From positions 1 to 55,460 of the forward strand of contig CAJAUT010000025.1 of assembly GCA_903945195.1 (NCBI GenBank): DNA of 55,460 nucleotides. The letters run 5' to 3'. A program made the position numbers and the translations under genes. The stretch's first letter is position 1. Each line of letters begins with the position of its first letter. The notes below the pieces were generated by a model. It was given only the letters and a program-made list of their open reading frames with translations. It was not told the DNA's origin and ran no database searches. Source of the DNA: an uncultured bacterium. Its GTDB lineage: Bacteria; Patescibacteriota; Microgenomatia; UBA1400; UBA12108. Of this stretch, positions 20,544 to 28,128 are shown one piece after another.

Positions 20544-21246
20544 CTAGCACCAACTCTCCTCGTACCTTGTTCTTGGTATATTTTTCAATGAGCTCTGACG
20601 TAGTACCCTCTATTCTCTCCTCAAACTGTTTGGTCAGTTCACGCATGAGTACACAGTGGACCTCGCCCATCACAGTTTTGATATGCTCTAGGTCTTTAAG
20701 TAGTCTATGAGGCGATACATATAAAACAACTCGGGTAGATGAGACCTCATCCATCATGTGTTTCGCACCTGTCAGGATCCGGATAGCTTTGCCACTAGTT
20801 TTAGGCAAAAATCCAAGATATGTCATGACCTCTCCACCTATTCCAGACCACGGTAGAGCCGTAGTGAGTGCCGTTGGCCCTGGTATGACTTGTACAAAGA
20901 GACCTGCTTCTAAACAGCCATGGATGGCCCGGTAACCAGGGTCAGAGATAGCTGGCATCCCAGCATCACTAACTAGTCCCACCTGTTCTCCGTTTTGGAC
21001 CATGGTAACTATCTGAGAAAAAATCCTGTCTTCATTGAACTCGTTGTACGGTACATATCTTGGCTTATTTTTGATTAACTCTTTAGCTAGTAAATGATTG
21101 ATTAGCTTCGAGCTCACGCGGCTATCTTCACAAAACAAGACACTAATCTTGTCTAGCGTCTCTATCGCGCGCAAAGTGATGTCACCTAGATTGCCGATAG
21201 GGGTACCTATCACATATAGTATACCGTCGCTCATTTTTTGATCCAT
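20518..21246 (-). CDS. rsmI: 16S rRNA (cytidine-1402-2'-O)-methyltransferase RsmI
   Basis: Tetrapyrrole-methylase fold protein, 242 aa, that 2'-O-methylates C1402 of 16S rRNA. The N-terminus ILYVIGTPIGNLGDITLRAIETL is diagnostic. Further family segments: LFCEDSRVSSKLI, VGLVSDAGMPAISDPGYRA, VIPGPTALTTALPWSG and FLGFLPKTSGKA. Translation may start at either Met of MDQKMSDG. It overlaps the upstream dedA gene by 16 bp and converges on gpmI with overlapping 3' ends. Confidence 0.94.
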   Translation of the reverse strand: MDQKMSDGILYVIGTPIGNLGDITLRAIETLDKISVLFCEDSRVSSKLINHLLAKELIKNKPRYVPYNEFNEDRIFSQIVTMVQNGEQVGLVSDAGMPAISDPGYRAIHGCLEAGLFVQVIPGPTALTTALPWSGIGGEVMTYLGFLPKTSGKAIRILTGAKHMMDEVSSTRVVLYVSPHRLLKDLEHIKTVMGEVHCVLMRELTKQFEERIEGTTSELIEKYTKNKVRGELVLVIGASDRT

Positions 21247-21866
21247 TTTTTAACTAGAGGTACAATCATAGGCACTATCGACACAAATACGATTCCTAGT
21301 ACCACGAGTGAAAAGTTTTCTTTTACAAATGGGATATTGCCAAAGAAAAATCCAGCAAGCGTAGCAACCAGTACCCAGGCTAGTCCACCAATGACATTGT
21401 AAGAAAGAAACTGAGTGTAATGCATCTTCCCTATACCTGCCACAAATGGTGCAAATGTACGCACAATTGGTACAAATCTGGCTAGAATGATTGTCTTGCC
21501 ACCATACTTTTCAAAAAATTTCTGAGTTTCTTCGATATGTTCTTTGTTGATAGGTACTTTGGGATTGTCCACTAGTTTCTGGCCAAAAAAATGTCCTATC
21601 CAGTAATTTACAGTGTCGCCTAGAATCGCCGCCACAATCATGAGGCCAATCGTAAGATATAGATTCAAAGATCCAAGCGCCGCAAAAGCACCAGCTGCAA
21701 ACAGTAGGGAGTCGCCAGGTAAAAATGGTACAAACACAAACCCAGTTTCTATAAAGATGATGCCAAACAGAATGGCATAAGTCAAAGTACCATAGTCTAA
21801 GATAATTTGTCCTAGATGGACATCTATATGCAATATAAAATCAAAAACTAGTTTAATAAACTCCAT
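21231..21866 (-). CDS. DedA family membrane protein
   Basis: 211 aa polytopic inner-membrane protein of the DedA/SNARE-associated family, thought to act as phospholipid flippases or transporters. Family motifs: FIETGFVFVPFLPGDSLLFAAGAFAALG, GDTVNYWIGHFFG and the charged FARFVPIVRTFAPFVAGIGKM loop with its conserved arginines. It lies between lexA and rsmI in a minus-strand unit: 9 bp after lexA, overlapping rsmI. Confidence 0.9.
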   Translation of the reverse strand: MEFIKLVFDFILHIDVHLGQIILDYGTLTYAILFGIIFIETGFVFVPFLPGDSLLFAAGAFAALGSLNLYLTIGLMIVAAILGDTVNYWIGHFFGQKLVDNPKVPINKEHIEETQKFFEKYGGKTIILARFVPIVRTFAPFVAGIGKMHYTQFLSYNVIGGLAWVLVATLAGFFFGNIPFVKENFSLVVLGIVFVSIVPMIVPLVKKWIKK

Positions 21867-21875
21867 AACTAGCTA

Positions 21876-22496
21876 TTATTGCCCAAAACGTCTCACAAGT
21901 CCAACGACAGCTCCTTGGATTGTTACATTCGAGGCATAGATAGGCTTCATGCTAGAGTTTGCGGGTTCTAATCTGATCCTAGTAGCTTCTTTGAAGAATT
22001 TTTTTAATGTAGCTAGTCCATTGTCTAGTAGTGCAACTACTATCTCTCCGTCTCGAGCTTCTTTCTTTTCTTCTATTACCACAAAGTCGCCGTCCAGTAT
22101 CCCTTCCTCTATCATCGAGTCACCTCGTACTTGTAGGACATAAGATCTCTTTTTTCCAGAGAGCATAGACGATGCAACGCGTAGTGATGCATTTGGGTCG
22201 GTCATTGGTTGTATAGGAGATCCAGCGGCGATATACCCAAGTATTGGTAGCTCAATACCTTCGATAACAGAGCCAATCTTGGAATCAATCAACTCGATAC
22301 CACGTACTGCCCCCTCAAATCTACGGATCACTCCTTTTTTTGAAAGAGTTTGTAAATGTTCATGCACAGTGGCAAGTGATGATACTCCCAAAGAATCAGC
22401 GATTTCTTGGAGGGTAGGGGATGTCCCAAACTTTTGGATGTATTGGCCTATAAAATCCAGTATTTGTTTCTGACGCTTGTACAATGTGATTGGCAT
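21876..22496 (-). CDS. lexA: LexA repressor
   Basis: SOS regulator, 206 aa. N-terminal winged helix with the lexA-type start LYKRQKQILDFIGQYIQKFGTSPTLQEIADSLGVSS. The self-cleavage Ala-Gly bond is in GYIAAGSPIQPM (about 92). The catalytic Ser is in VRGDSMIEEGILDGDFV, the Lys in LATLKKFFKE. A strong ribosome site AGGAGG precedes the ATG. LexA would normally repress itself and repair genes. The window carries ruvCAB, dinD and uvrBAC as plausible targets, but I could not define a shared operator. Confidence 0.95.
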   Translation of the reverse strand: MPITLYKRQKQILDFIGQYIQKFGTSPTLQEIADSLGVSSLATVHEHLQTLSKKGVIRRFEGAVRGIELIDSKIGSVIEGIELPILGYIAAGSPIQPMTDPNASLRVASSMLSGKKRSYVLQVRGDSMIEEGILDGDFVVIEEKKEARDGEIVVALLDNGLATLKKFFKEATRIRLEPANSSMKPIYASNVTIQGAVVGLVRRFGQ

Positions 22497-22600
22497 ACAA
22501 TCCTCCTACTTTATAAACTTTATAACTTGACGGACTAACAACTTAACAATACCCAAATATATACCGCATGTCAATAGGCGGGTATGATATTCTATCTATT
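22497..22600. promoter_or_regulatory. Divergent lexA / transglutaminase-like gene promoter region
   Basis: The 104-bp divergent spacer carries two TTATAA boxes (about 22511-22525) and, read from the lexA side, two tandem TTGTTA hexamers. These could supply -35 and -10 elements for lexA and an autoregulatory site. I found no GAAC-N4-GTTC box of the Gram-positive LexA type. Confidence 0.3.
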
Positions 22601-24169
22601 ATGAGGTTTGTACTACTAGCATTAATCTTGATGTTTCCCACAACTGTCTTTGCAGCCTCAGAATTTTCCACAAGTTTTGAATCAATCTATACCATTCAAG
22701 AATCAGGTGAAACCAGTGTCACTCACAATATCGACCTCAAAAATAATCTTGCTCACATCTATGCCACAGAATACACAATTCAGACAAATGGAGAGGATCT
22801 AAAAAATATCTCAGCCATAGATGAAACCGGAGATATTACGACAGAAACAATATCTCAAAATGGAATAACTTCAATCCACATGCTTATCACTAGGCCATCT
22901 ATCGGTAAAGATCAGGTCAAAAACATTAAACTGAGCTATCAAACGAGTGATGTATTGGAGCAAATAGGGTCTACTAAAACTGTCAATATTCCTCGTCTAG
23001 AAAAGGCAAATGAATCAGAAAATTATAAGAGGATTGTGAAGATTAAAGGTGTGCAGGACGTTCCAGAATACATCTACCCCCCCGCCAATTCAAAAATTGC
23101 CGAAGATGGGTACTCAGTTTATTTTTTTGATGGTCACCAAGGAGATTCTCTTACGCTATTATTTGGTGAGTCTGTCACATATAAATTGAATCTGATATAC
23201 GAACTAAAAAATAATGAAATAAGTTCATCCGATACAGAAATGGCATTGCCTAGCGATACAAGTTACCAACATATAATATTGGACTCAATTGATCCAAAAC
23301 CAAAAAGTATTAAAGTAGATAGTGATGGAAATTGGTTGGCCAGATACAATTTAGAATCTCAAAGCAAAATCCTAGTCAAAGTTACTATGTTTGCGACCAT
23401 CTATCCGATCCCAAAACTAATAGATCCAAGTAGCGCTCAGACTACATCCTCCCTCAAATCAAAATATTGGCAAACAAACACTATGGTTGCAGATTTAGGT
23501 GCAAAGTTAAAAACTCCAGAAAATATATACAAATATCTGGTAGATAATTTTGCCTACAACTATACAGACAACACGACTCGCAGAGATAGGTTAGGTGCAA
23601 TTGCCGCCCTCACTTCGCCAAGTAATGTTCTTTGTACGGAGTTTACCGATTCATTTGTAGCTCTGACTAGGACTCAAAATATTGCTTCAAGAGAAATTAA
23701 TGGTTTTGGTTACACAAAAAATGGCAAGTTACTACCACAAAATTCCAATACAGATATCCTGCATGCCTGGCCAGAATACTACGATGCAGATAAAAAGGTC
23801 TGGATTTCAGTAGATCCAACTTGGGGAAATACTACTGGAGGGGTAAACTACTTTAGTAAACTAGATTACAGTCACATAGCTTTCGTCAGGCATGGACTAG
23901 AAGATAGCTATCCACTAGCTGCAGGTGCATATAAATCAAACGTAGCAGACAAATCAATCATCGTCGAAGTAGCCTCAACTATTCCAGAAGAAATAAGCAA
24001 TACAGAAAACATCAATAACGTCATTACAAATACGGGAAATGTAGCGATCTCAAATTCGGAAATAGGATATCTGCCTCCATATGGTTCAATTCAAATAAAT
24101 AGCTCGAAACGATCTTCTCTTTATGATAAGATCATGCTCATATGCGCAAAATTATTATCAATATTCTAG
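22601..24169 (+). CDS. Secreted transglutaminase-like (papain-fold) protein
   Basis: 522 aa from the ATG at 22601, which puts a clean signal peptide at the N-terminus (FVLLALILMFPTTVFAAS). The track's start is 11 codons upstream. Residues of about 20-280 form an immunoglobulin-like beta-rich region. A transglutaminase core follows: Cys in SNVLCTEFTDSFVAL, His in DILHAWPEYY and Asp in WISVDPTWGN. It is probably a surface peptidase or amide-modifying enzyme; the substrate is unknown. The DNA is A/T-richer than the flanking minus-strand genes. Its end overlaps the next gene by 28 bp. Confidence 0.8.
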   Translation: MRFVLLALILMFPTTVFAASEFSTSFESIYTIQESGETSVTHNIDLKNNLAHIYATEYTIQTNGEDLKNISAIDETGDITTETISQNGITSIHMLITRPSIGKDQVKNIKLSYQTSDVLEQIGSTKTVNIPRLEKANESENYKRIVKIKGVQDVPEYIYPPANSKIAEDGYSVYFFDGHQGDSLTLLFGESVTYKLNLIYELKNNEISSSDTEMALPSDTSYQHIILDSIDPKPKSIKVDSDGNWLARYNLESQSKILVKVTMFATIYPIPKLIDPSSAQTTSSLKSKYWQTNTMVADLGAKLKTPENIYKYLVDNFAYNYTDNTTRRDRLGAIAALTSPSNVLCTEFTDSFVALTRTQNIASREINGFGYTKNGKLLPQNSNTDILHAWPEYYDADKKVWISVDPTWGNTTGGVNYFSKLDYSHIAFVRHGLEDSYPLAAGAYKSNVADKSIIVEVASTIPEEISNTENINNVITNTGNVAISNSEIGYLPPYGSIQINSSKRSSLYDKIMLICAKLLSIF

Positions 24170-24552
24170 CTACAGCTGCTAGTTTTTATGCAGCACAATA
24201 TTTTCTTTCAGGCATTCATCTAGATTCTAACTGGTCAGCATATCTTATTGCCTCTCTAGTTTTTGTCATCTTCAATTTTATTTTAAGTCCCATTATCAAG
24301 CTATTATTATTGCCTATCAATTTACTTACGCTAGGCCTATTTAGATGGCTTTCCAATGTCTTGATTCTTTATCTCTTTGATCTTGTCTATGACGGGATAA
24401 ATATAGTAGGGTTTAACTTTTCCGGTTACAACTCCTCCATTATTTCCATCCCCACAGGCTACCTAGGTTTATTCTGGGTATTAGTTATTGCCTCGTTTAT
24501 TATGAGCATCACTTACTCACTTATCACGACTCTACTGGGCTCAGGAGAATAA
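24142..24552 (+). CDS. Four-helix membrane protein, phage holin superfamily IV-like
   Basis: 136 aa with four strongly hydrophobic segments (about 5-25, 30-55, 62-80 and 108-130). The pattern LSGIHLDSNWSAYLIASLVF...FNFILSPIIKLLLLPINLLTLGLFRWL matches the widespread small membrane proteins annotated as superfamily IV holins, which in bacteria are chromosomal proteins of unknown function. It overlaps the preceding gene by 28 bp and is followed 1 bp later by secG. Confidence 0.75.
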   Translation: MRKIIINILATAASFYAAQYFLSGIHLDSNWSAYLIASLVFVIFNFILSPIIKLLLLPINLLTLGLFRWLSNVLILYLFDLVYDGINIVGFNFSGYNSSIISIPTGYLGLFWVLVIASFIMSITYSLITTLLGSGE

Positions 24553-24553
24553 T

Positions 24554-24757
24554 ATGCTTATCTTAATTGCTCAGATAGTTGTTTCAGTTATCTTGATTGT
24601 ATTTATCATTCTTCAATCAAAAGGGACTGGTTTGTCAGGTGTATTTGGTGGTTCTACCAACTATCACGCCAAAAGAGGCGCCGAGAAAACTTTGTTTTAT
24701 GCCACCATAGTGCTCAGCGTAATCTTTGTCATGTTGGCTATAGCCAACGCAATTTAA
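24554..24757 (+). CDS. secG: Protein-export membrane protein SecG
   Basis: 67 aa with two transmembrane helices (about 3-20 and 47-65) separated by the conserved cytoplasmic loop ILQSKGTGLSGVFGGST. Auxiliary subunit of the SecYEG translocon. Length and loop match the family. It lies in a string of envelope genes, 1 bp after the small membrane protein and 6 bp before the solute-binding protein. Confidence 0.92.
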   Translation: MLILIAQIVVSVILIVFIILQSKGTGLSGVFGGSTNYHAKRGAEKTLFYATIVLSVIFVMLAIANAI

Positions 24758-24763
24758 TACATT

Positions 24764-26098
24764 ATGTTCAAGACAATTCGCAGATATTATTGGGTTACCC
24801 AGGGTTTCCTTGCAAGACATAATAAAATTATTATACAAACTACAGGTATTGTTCTCTCGCTAATATTAATTTTTTTCTTGTTTGCCAGATATATCCCCAC
24901 ACCTAAAAATACAGTTCGTATAGGCAGAATAGGTAAATACAATTACGAAACATTCCCTCTAGATATCCAAGCAATGATGAGTAGGGGACTAGTAGCCATA
25001 TCAGCAGATGGCAAGATCTCGGGAGATCTGGCAGATACCTGGGAAATCAAAGATGACGGTAAAACCTACGTTTTTACCATTAACAACAATATTTACTGGC
25101 ACGATGGCTCCAAACTTACCCCGCAAGATATCTCATACAACTTTAAAGACGTAATTGTAGAACGAACAGACTCTACTATCACCTACAAATTAAAAGAGCC
25201 ATTCTCTCCATTTCTCAGCGCAGTAAATAGGCCAATCATCAAGAAAAACAAATATGGGACTGGAGATTATCGCTTGGTTAAAACCGAGGTATACGCTGGA
25301 GTTTTACAGTCTATGACTCTAGAAACAGATTCAGAGCGTCGTATTTACAAATTCTACCCTACAGAAACAAGTAGTCTCACTGCCTACAATCTAGGAGAAA
25401 TTGACTCTATCGAAAAACTTTCATTTATCAATGACACTCTATCAAAAGATAAAACTACGATTTTAGAAGACAACAACAAAGATTCCGATACCCAAAGCGT
25501 AGTCTTTTTCAACAACAACGATACTGTTTTAACCAGTAAATCTGCCAGACAAGCTTTGGCCTACGCTATCGAGGACAAATCATTTGGCAAAGAGCGCACA
25601 ATTTCTTCAATCAAAAAATCTTCTTGGGCCTACAACAATCTAGTCAAAACGTATGATTACGACAAGGAAAAAGCAAGAGCTTTATTTTCTCAAGATGTAA
25701 AAGATCCAGGGAGTGTCAAGCTCGAGCTAAAAACAATGTTGCAATATCTAGACATAGCCGAAAACATTGCTGTGTCATGGAGAAACGTACTAGGAGTGCA
25801 GGTTGATGTAAAAGTAGTCTCAAACGTCACAAGTGATTATCAAATACTCATAACCGACTTTACGCCTCCTACAGACCCTGATCAGTACTCTATCTGGCAC
25901 TCTACCCAGAATACCAACTTTACTCACTTTAGTAATCTAAAGATCGACAAACTCCTCGAAGATGGTCGCCGTACTTCCGACCAAAAGCTGCGTAAAGAGA
26001 TCTACCAAGACTTCCAGCGCTTCCTACTCGAAGACTGCCCGGCCATATTCCTCTTCAAATCAGGTTCCTACACCATCTCCCGCAAAACATTGATTTAG
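24764..26098 (+). CDS. ABC transporter substrate-binding protein, family 5 (oligopeptide type)
   Basis: 444 aa. An N-terminal membrane anchor (IVLSLILIFFLFARYI, about 28-44) is followed by a family 5 extracellular solute-binding domain. Typical pieces: GLVAISADGKISGDLADTWEIKDDGKTYVFTI, WHDGSKLTPQDISYNF, SARQALAYAI and the C-terminal LRKEIYQDFQRFLLEDCPAIFLF. The usual length is nearer 500-550. No permease or ATPase genes lie next to it, so it either uses a transporter encoded elsewhere or acts as a surface binding protein. Confidence 0.85.
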   Translation: MFKTIRRYYWVTQGFLARHNKIIIQTTGIVLSLILIFFLFARYIPTPKNTVRIGRIGKYNYETFPLDIQAMMSRGLVAISADGKISGDLADTWEIKDDGKTYVFTINNNIYWHDGSKLTPQDISYNFKDVIVERTDSTITYKLKEPFSPFLSAVNRPIIKKNKYGTGDYRLVKTEVYAGVLQSMTLETDSERRIYKFYPTETSSLTAYNLGEIDSIEKLSFINDTLSKDKTTILEDNNKDSDTQSVVFFNNNDTVLTSKSARQALAYAIEDKSFGKERTISSIKKSSWAYNNLVKTYDYDKEKARALFSQDVKDPGSVKLELKTMLQYLDIAENIAVSWRNVLGVQVDVKVVSNVTSDYQILITDFTPPTDPDQYSIWHSTQNTNFTHFSNLKIDKLLEDGRRTSDQKLRKEIYQDFQRFLLEDCPAIFLFKSGSYTISRKTLI

Positions 26099-26124
26099 CC
26101 TACTAAAAGTGGTTTACTAAAATT

Positions 26125-26436
26125 ATGATGAAACAACAAGGAATGCTAACAGAAGCTGATTTAATCAAACTAGGAAATCTTATAGATGCGAGGTTAGAAG
26201 TAAAGTTAGATCAAAAGCTTGATCAAAAAATGGCAAACTATCCAACTAAAGCAGAGGCTATGGCTGATAAAACCGAAATCTTAAAAGCTATAAGTGATTT
26301 TAAAAATGAAGATATGGCACACAAACAGCTTCACAACGAACTGGGAGAAGACATTCCAAAAATCAAAAAACAAATACGTCACATCTTCAAAACCTTCGAA
26401 ATACAAGATCCCACCGAAGTAGTCGCAACCATATAA
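26125..26436 (+). CDS. Hypothetical coiled-coil protein, 103 aa
   Basis: Highly charged and helical (LIDARLEVKLDQKLDQKMANYPTKAEAMADKTEILKA) with heptad-like spacing over most of the length. No signal peptide or membrane segment. I recognise no family. It is the last gene before the tRNA-Gly/Pro/Arg cluster on the other strand and may be an independent small unit. Confidence 0.6.
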   Translation: MMKQQGMLTEADLIKLGNLIDARLEVKLDQKLDQKMANYPTKAEAMADKTEILKAISDFKNEDMAHKQLHNELGEDIPKIKKQIRHIFKTFEIQDPTEVVATI

Positions 26437-26475
26437 CATTCCAGCAACAAGTACCACTGAACTAAAAAACTGAGG

Positions 26476-26546
26476 AGCGGGTAACGGGAATCGGACCCGT
26501 ATCTGCTACTTGGCAAGCAGCCGTTCTACCACTGAACTATACCCGC
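26476..26546 (-). tRNA. tRNA-Gly (anticodon GCC)
   Basis: On the minus strand: acceptor GCGGGTA/TACCCGC, D-arm GTTC...GAAC, anticodon stem GCTGC/GTAGC with loop TTGCCAA, T-arm with GTCCGATTC. No encoded CCA. Copies of its 5' arm occur upstream (26592-26665, split by a hairpin element), and a 12-base D-arm piece occurs beyond its 3' end (26453-26464). Confidence 0.93.
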
Positions 26547-26591
26547 AATATTTACTTTTCAACTAACTATATCCTATCTCGGATACAAGTT

Positions 26592-26665
26592 TACCACTGG
26601 ACTCCCAGATTACTTCGTATCTGGAGTCAATTCTCTGGCTTCGCCAGAAGTGCAACTATACCCGC
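26592..26665 (-). repeat. Split copy of the tRNA-Gly 5' arm with a two-hairpin insert
   Basis: On the minus strand, bases identical to tRNA-Gly 1-11 (GCGGGTATAGT at 26655-26665) and a D-loop piece (CCAGTGGTA at 26592-26600) are separated by a 54-nt insert. The insert reads TGCACTTC, hairpin TGGC-GAA-GCCA, GAGAATTG, then hairpin ACTCCAGAT ... ATCTGGGAGT with loop ACGAAGTA. Between this and the intact tRNA another hairpin (TATCC...GGATA) occurs at about 26570-26586. Confidence 0.8.
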
Positions 26666-26741
26666 TATGGTTTCGCAATCGCGAACTGTTCTATTTTAAC
26701 ATTAAACTCTGTCTTCGCCAAAGCGCTAGACAGAGGTTGTG

Positions 26742-26814
26742 TCGGGGTGCCCAGACTCGAACTGGGGACCTCCTCGTCCCAAACGAGGCGCTCTACCATC
26801 TAAGCCACACCCCG
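26742..26814 (-). tRNA. tRNA-Pro (anticodon TGG)
   Basis: On the minus strand: acceptor CGGGGTG/CACCCCG, D-arm with GCTTAGATGGTAGAGC, anticodon stem CCTCG/CGAGG with loop TTTGGGA giving TGG, T-arm with GTTCGAGTC, discriminator A. Small ORFs in the track over this locus are spurious. Confidence 0.93.
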
Positions 26815-26919
26815 TGGCTCTACCAAATCACTGCGGAGCAGTATCCTTGGATGGAAAGTTTACCCTGTTGCCTCGATATTTCATATCGAGGATAAACTTA
26901 CCATCTAAGCCACACCCCG
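26815..26919 (-). repeat. Split copy of the tRNA-Pro 5' arm with hairpin insert
   Basis: Bases 26899-26919 repeat the first 21 nt of tRNA-Pro exactly (26794-26814). A second small piece (GGTAGAGCC) abuts the real tRNA at 26815-26825. The 73-nt insert between them contains an outer stem AAGTTTA/TAAACTT enclosing CTCGATA/TATCGAG, plus a CACTGC/GCAGTG-type hairpin. The split lies in the D-loop after GGTA. Confidence 0.8.
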
Positions 26920-26940
26920 GTAGATCAATGTATTATATCT

Positions 26941-26955
26941 TATTTTGTGCCCCAA
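26941..26955. repeat. Direct repeat of the tRNA-Arg(TCT) 3' end (distal att-like copy)
   Basis: TATTTTGTGCCCCAA is identical to 27796-27810, which is the 3' end of tRNA-Arg(TCT) plus its flank. The two copies enclose a single gene (27005-27769) and define an 855-bp repeat-to-repeat unit. Confidence 0.8.
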
Positions 26956-27004
26956 AGACATTTATGTTACAAACTTTAGTTTAGGAATTACAAGAGTGTA
27001 ATAT

Positions 27005-27769
27005 CTATACTCTTACTGAAACTAGTTCAGAGATCTTCTCAAATCCTGCTTCTATCGGGAGCACCAGATCAAACATCTCAGTAAAATCTGATGATAGTGT
27101 ATCTCCAAATCCTACATTAGTCACTGATTTAAAGTTAATACCTTCTGACATTTTTAGGTCGTCAATATTATCTCCAATCAAAATACACTCAGTATCGTCT
27201 TGATCGGGTGCTATAAAGTCATTCTTAATTAAAGTTTCTCCAATTTTATTCGCAGAGTGAATAATTGGTTGTTTTGTAGATGTATATTGCCCATTAGCTT
27301 CAAAATATAAAGTATTTGCACATATTCTGACATTAGTAAGGGAGATATCGTTCTTTTTTAAAATATATTCAATGGTGTTATATCCTATACCATTAGCGGA
27401 AAAAATAATTACTGAAATATCCGAATTTTTACACTGATCAAAAAATTCCTTAACTCCAGATCTCAGCTGTAACAGCGGAGAGTCACATGATTTCATGATC
27501 ATTGTTTCAGTAACTTTATATTTCTTCAGAACTGAATAAACTTCTAACCACCATTTGAGCATAAATCCTTGCTTCTGGACTAAGGTTAAATTTGTACTCT
27601 GTTCATATGGGTGATATTTGTTGAATAACTCCTCGTATTCGACTAGGCAGTTTTTATCAATTCCAGGTTCGCTCATAAGCACAGACATAAGTCCTGGCAC
27701 TTTTTGTCCATTAACAACTTTCTCTGTAAGAGTTCCATCAAAATCTGTTATTACCAGATGTTTATACAT
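27005..27769 (-). CDS. UMPH-1-like (pyrimidine 5'-nucleotidase) HAD phosphatase, copy 1
   Basis: 254 aa HAD-superfamily protein. Motif I VITDFDGTLTEK (nucleophile Asp near 9), motif II IIFSANGIGYNTIEYIL (Ser near 120), motif IV LIGDNIDDLKMSEG. The helical cap and the spacing (KYHPYEQ, GFMLKWWLEVY) resemble cytosolic 5'-nucleotidase III (UMPH-1), which dephosphorylates pyrimidine nucleoside monophosphates; substrate here is inferred. It follows tRNA-Arg(TCT) by 33 bp and lies between 15-bp direct repeats of that tRNA's end. A close paralogue (roughly 80% identical by eye) lies at 49499-50281, also after a tRNA-Arg. Confidence 0.82.
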   Translation of the reverse strand: MYKHLVITDFDGTLTEKVVNGQKVPGLMSVLMSEPGIDKNCLVEYEELFNKYHPYEQSTNLTLVQKQGFMLKWWLEVYSVLKKYKVTETMIMKSCDSPLLQLRSGVKEFFDQCKNSDISVIIFSANGIGYNTIEYILKKNDISLTNVRICANTLYFEANGQYTSTKQPIIHSANKIGETLIKNDFIAPDQDDTECILIGDNIDDLKMSEGINFKSVTNVGFGDTLSSDFTEMFDLVLPIEAGFEKISELVSVRV

Positions 27770-27802
27770 TCTTTAGAGTTTTACAAAATACTATATATTT
27801 TG

Positions 27803-27876
<74 letters not shown>

Positions 27877-27882
27877 AATAAA

Positions 27883-27968
27883 TTGCTCTATCCAACTGGC
27901 ATCCCAGACTATTTCATGTCTGGATGCAATTCTCAAGTATTTCATACTTGAAGTGCAGCCATTGGAGC
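27883..27968 (-). repeat. Split copy of the tRNA-Arg(TCT) 5' arm with a two-hairpin insert
   Basis: On the minus strand GCTCCAATGG (27959-27968) and CAGTTGGATAGAGCAA (27883-27898) together repeat the first 26 or so bases of the tRNA. They are split by a 60-nt insert: TGCACTTC, hairpin AAGTAT-GAA-ATACTT, GAGAATTG, hairpin CATCCAGAC ... GTCTGGGATG with loop ATGAAATA. The insert has the same structure as the one near tRNA-Gly but different stem bases. Confidence 0.82.
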
Positions 27969-28022
27969 CCTAATTAAGACCTCGTTTATTATACCAGGGT
28001 GTGATGTATAATTTGTATTAGT

Positions 28023-28105
28023 GCCGAGGTGGCGAAATGGTATACGCAAGAGACTTAAAATCTCTCGGCCTTAAAACCATGCGGGTTCGAGCCCCGCCCT
28101 CGGCA
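28023..28105 (+). tRNA. tRNA-Leu (anticodon TAA)
   Basis: Type II tRNA, 83 nt: acceptor GCCGAGG/CCTCGGC, anticodon stem AGAGA/TCTCT with loop CTTAAAA giving TAA, variable arm CGGCCTTAAAACCATG, T-arm GCGGG-TTCGAGC-CCCGC, discriminator A. Unlike the other tRNAs nearby I see no duplicated fragments. It is 23 bp upstream of the MFS gene. Confidence 0.92.
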
Positions 28106-28128
28106 CCCCAGTTTTTTGGACTTTCCAC

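Noticed and set aside
26650-26984. Two 81-aa ORFs over the tRNA-Pro locus
   Set aside because: They are read from tRNA and hairpin DNA, as shown by tRNA-encoded peptides, and have no upstream signals.
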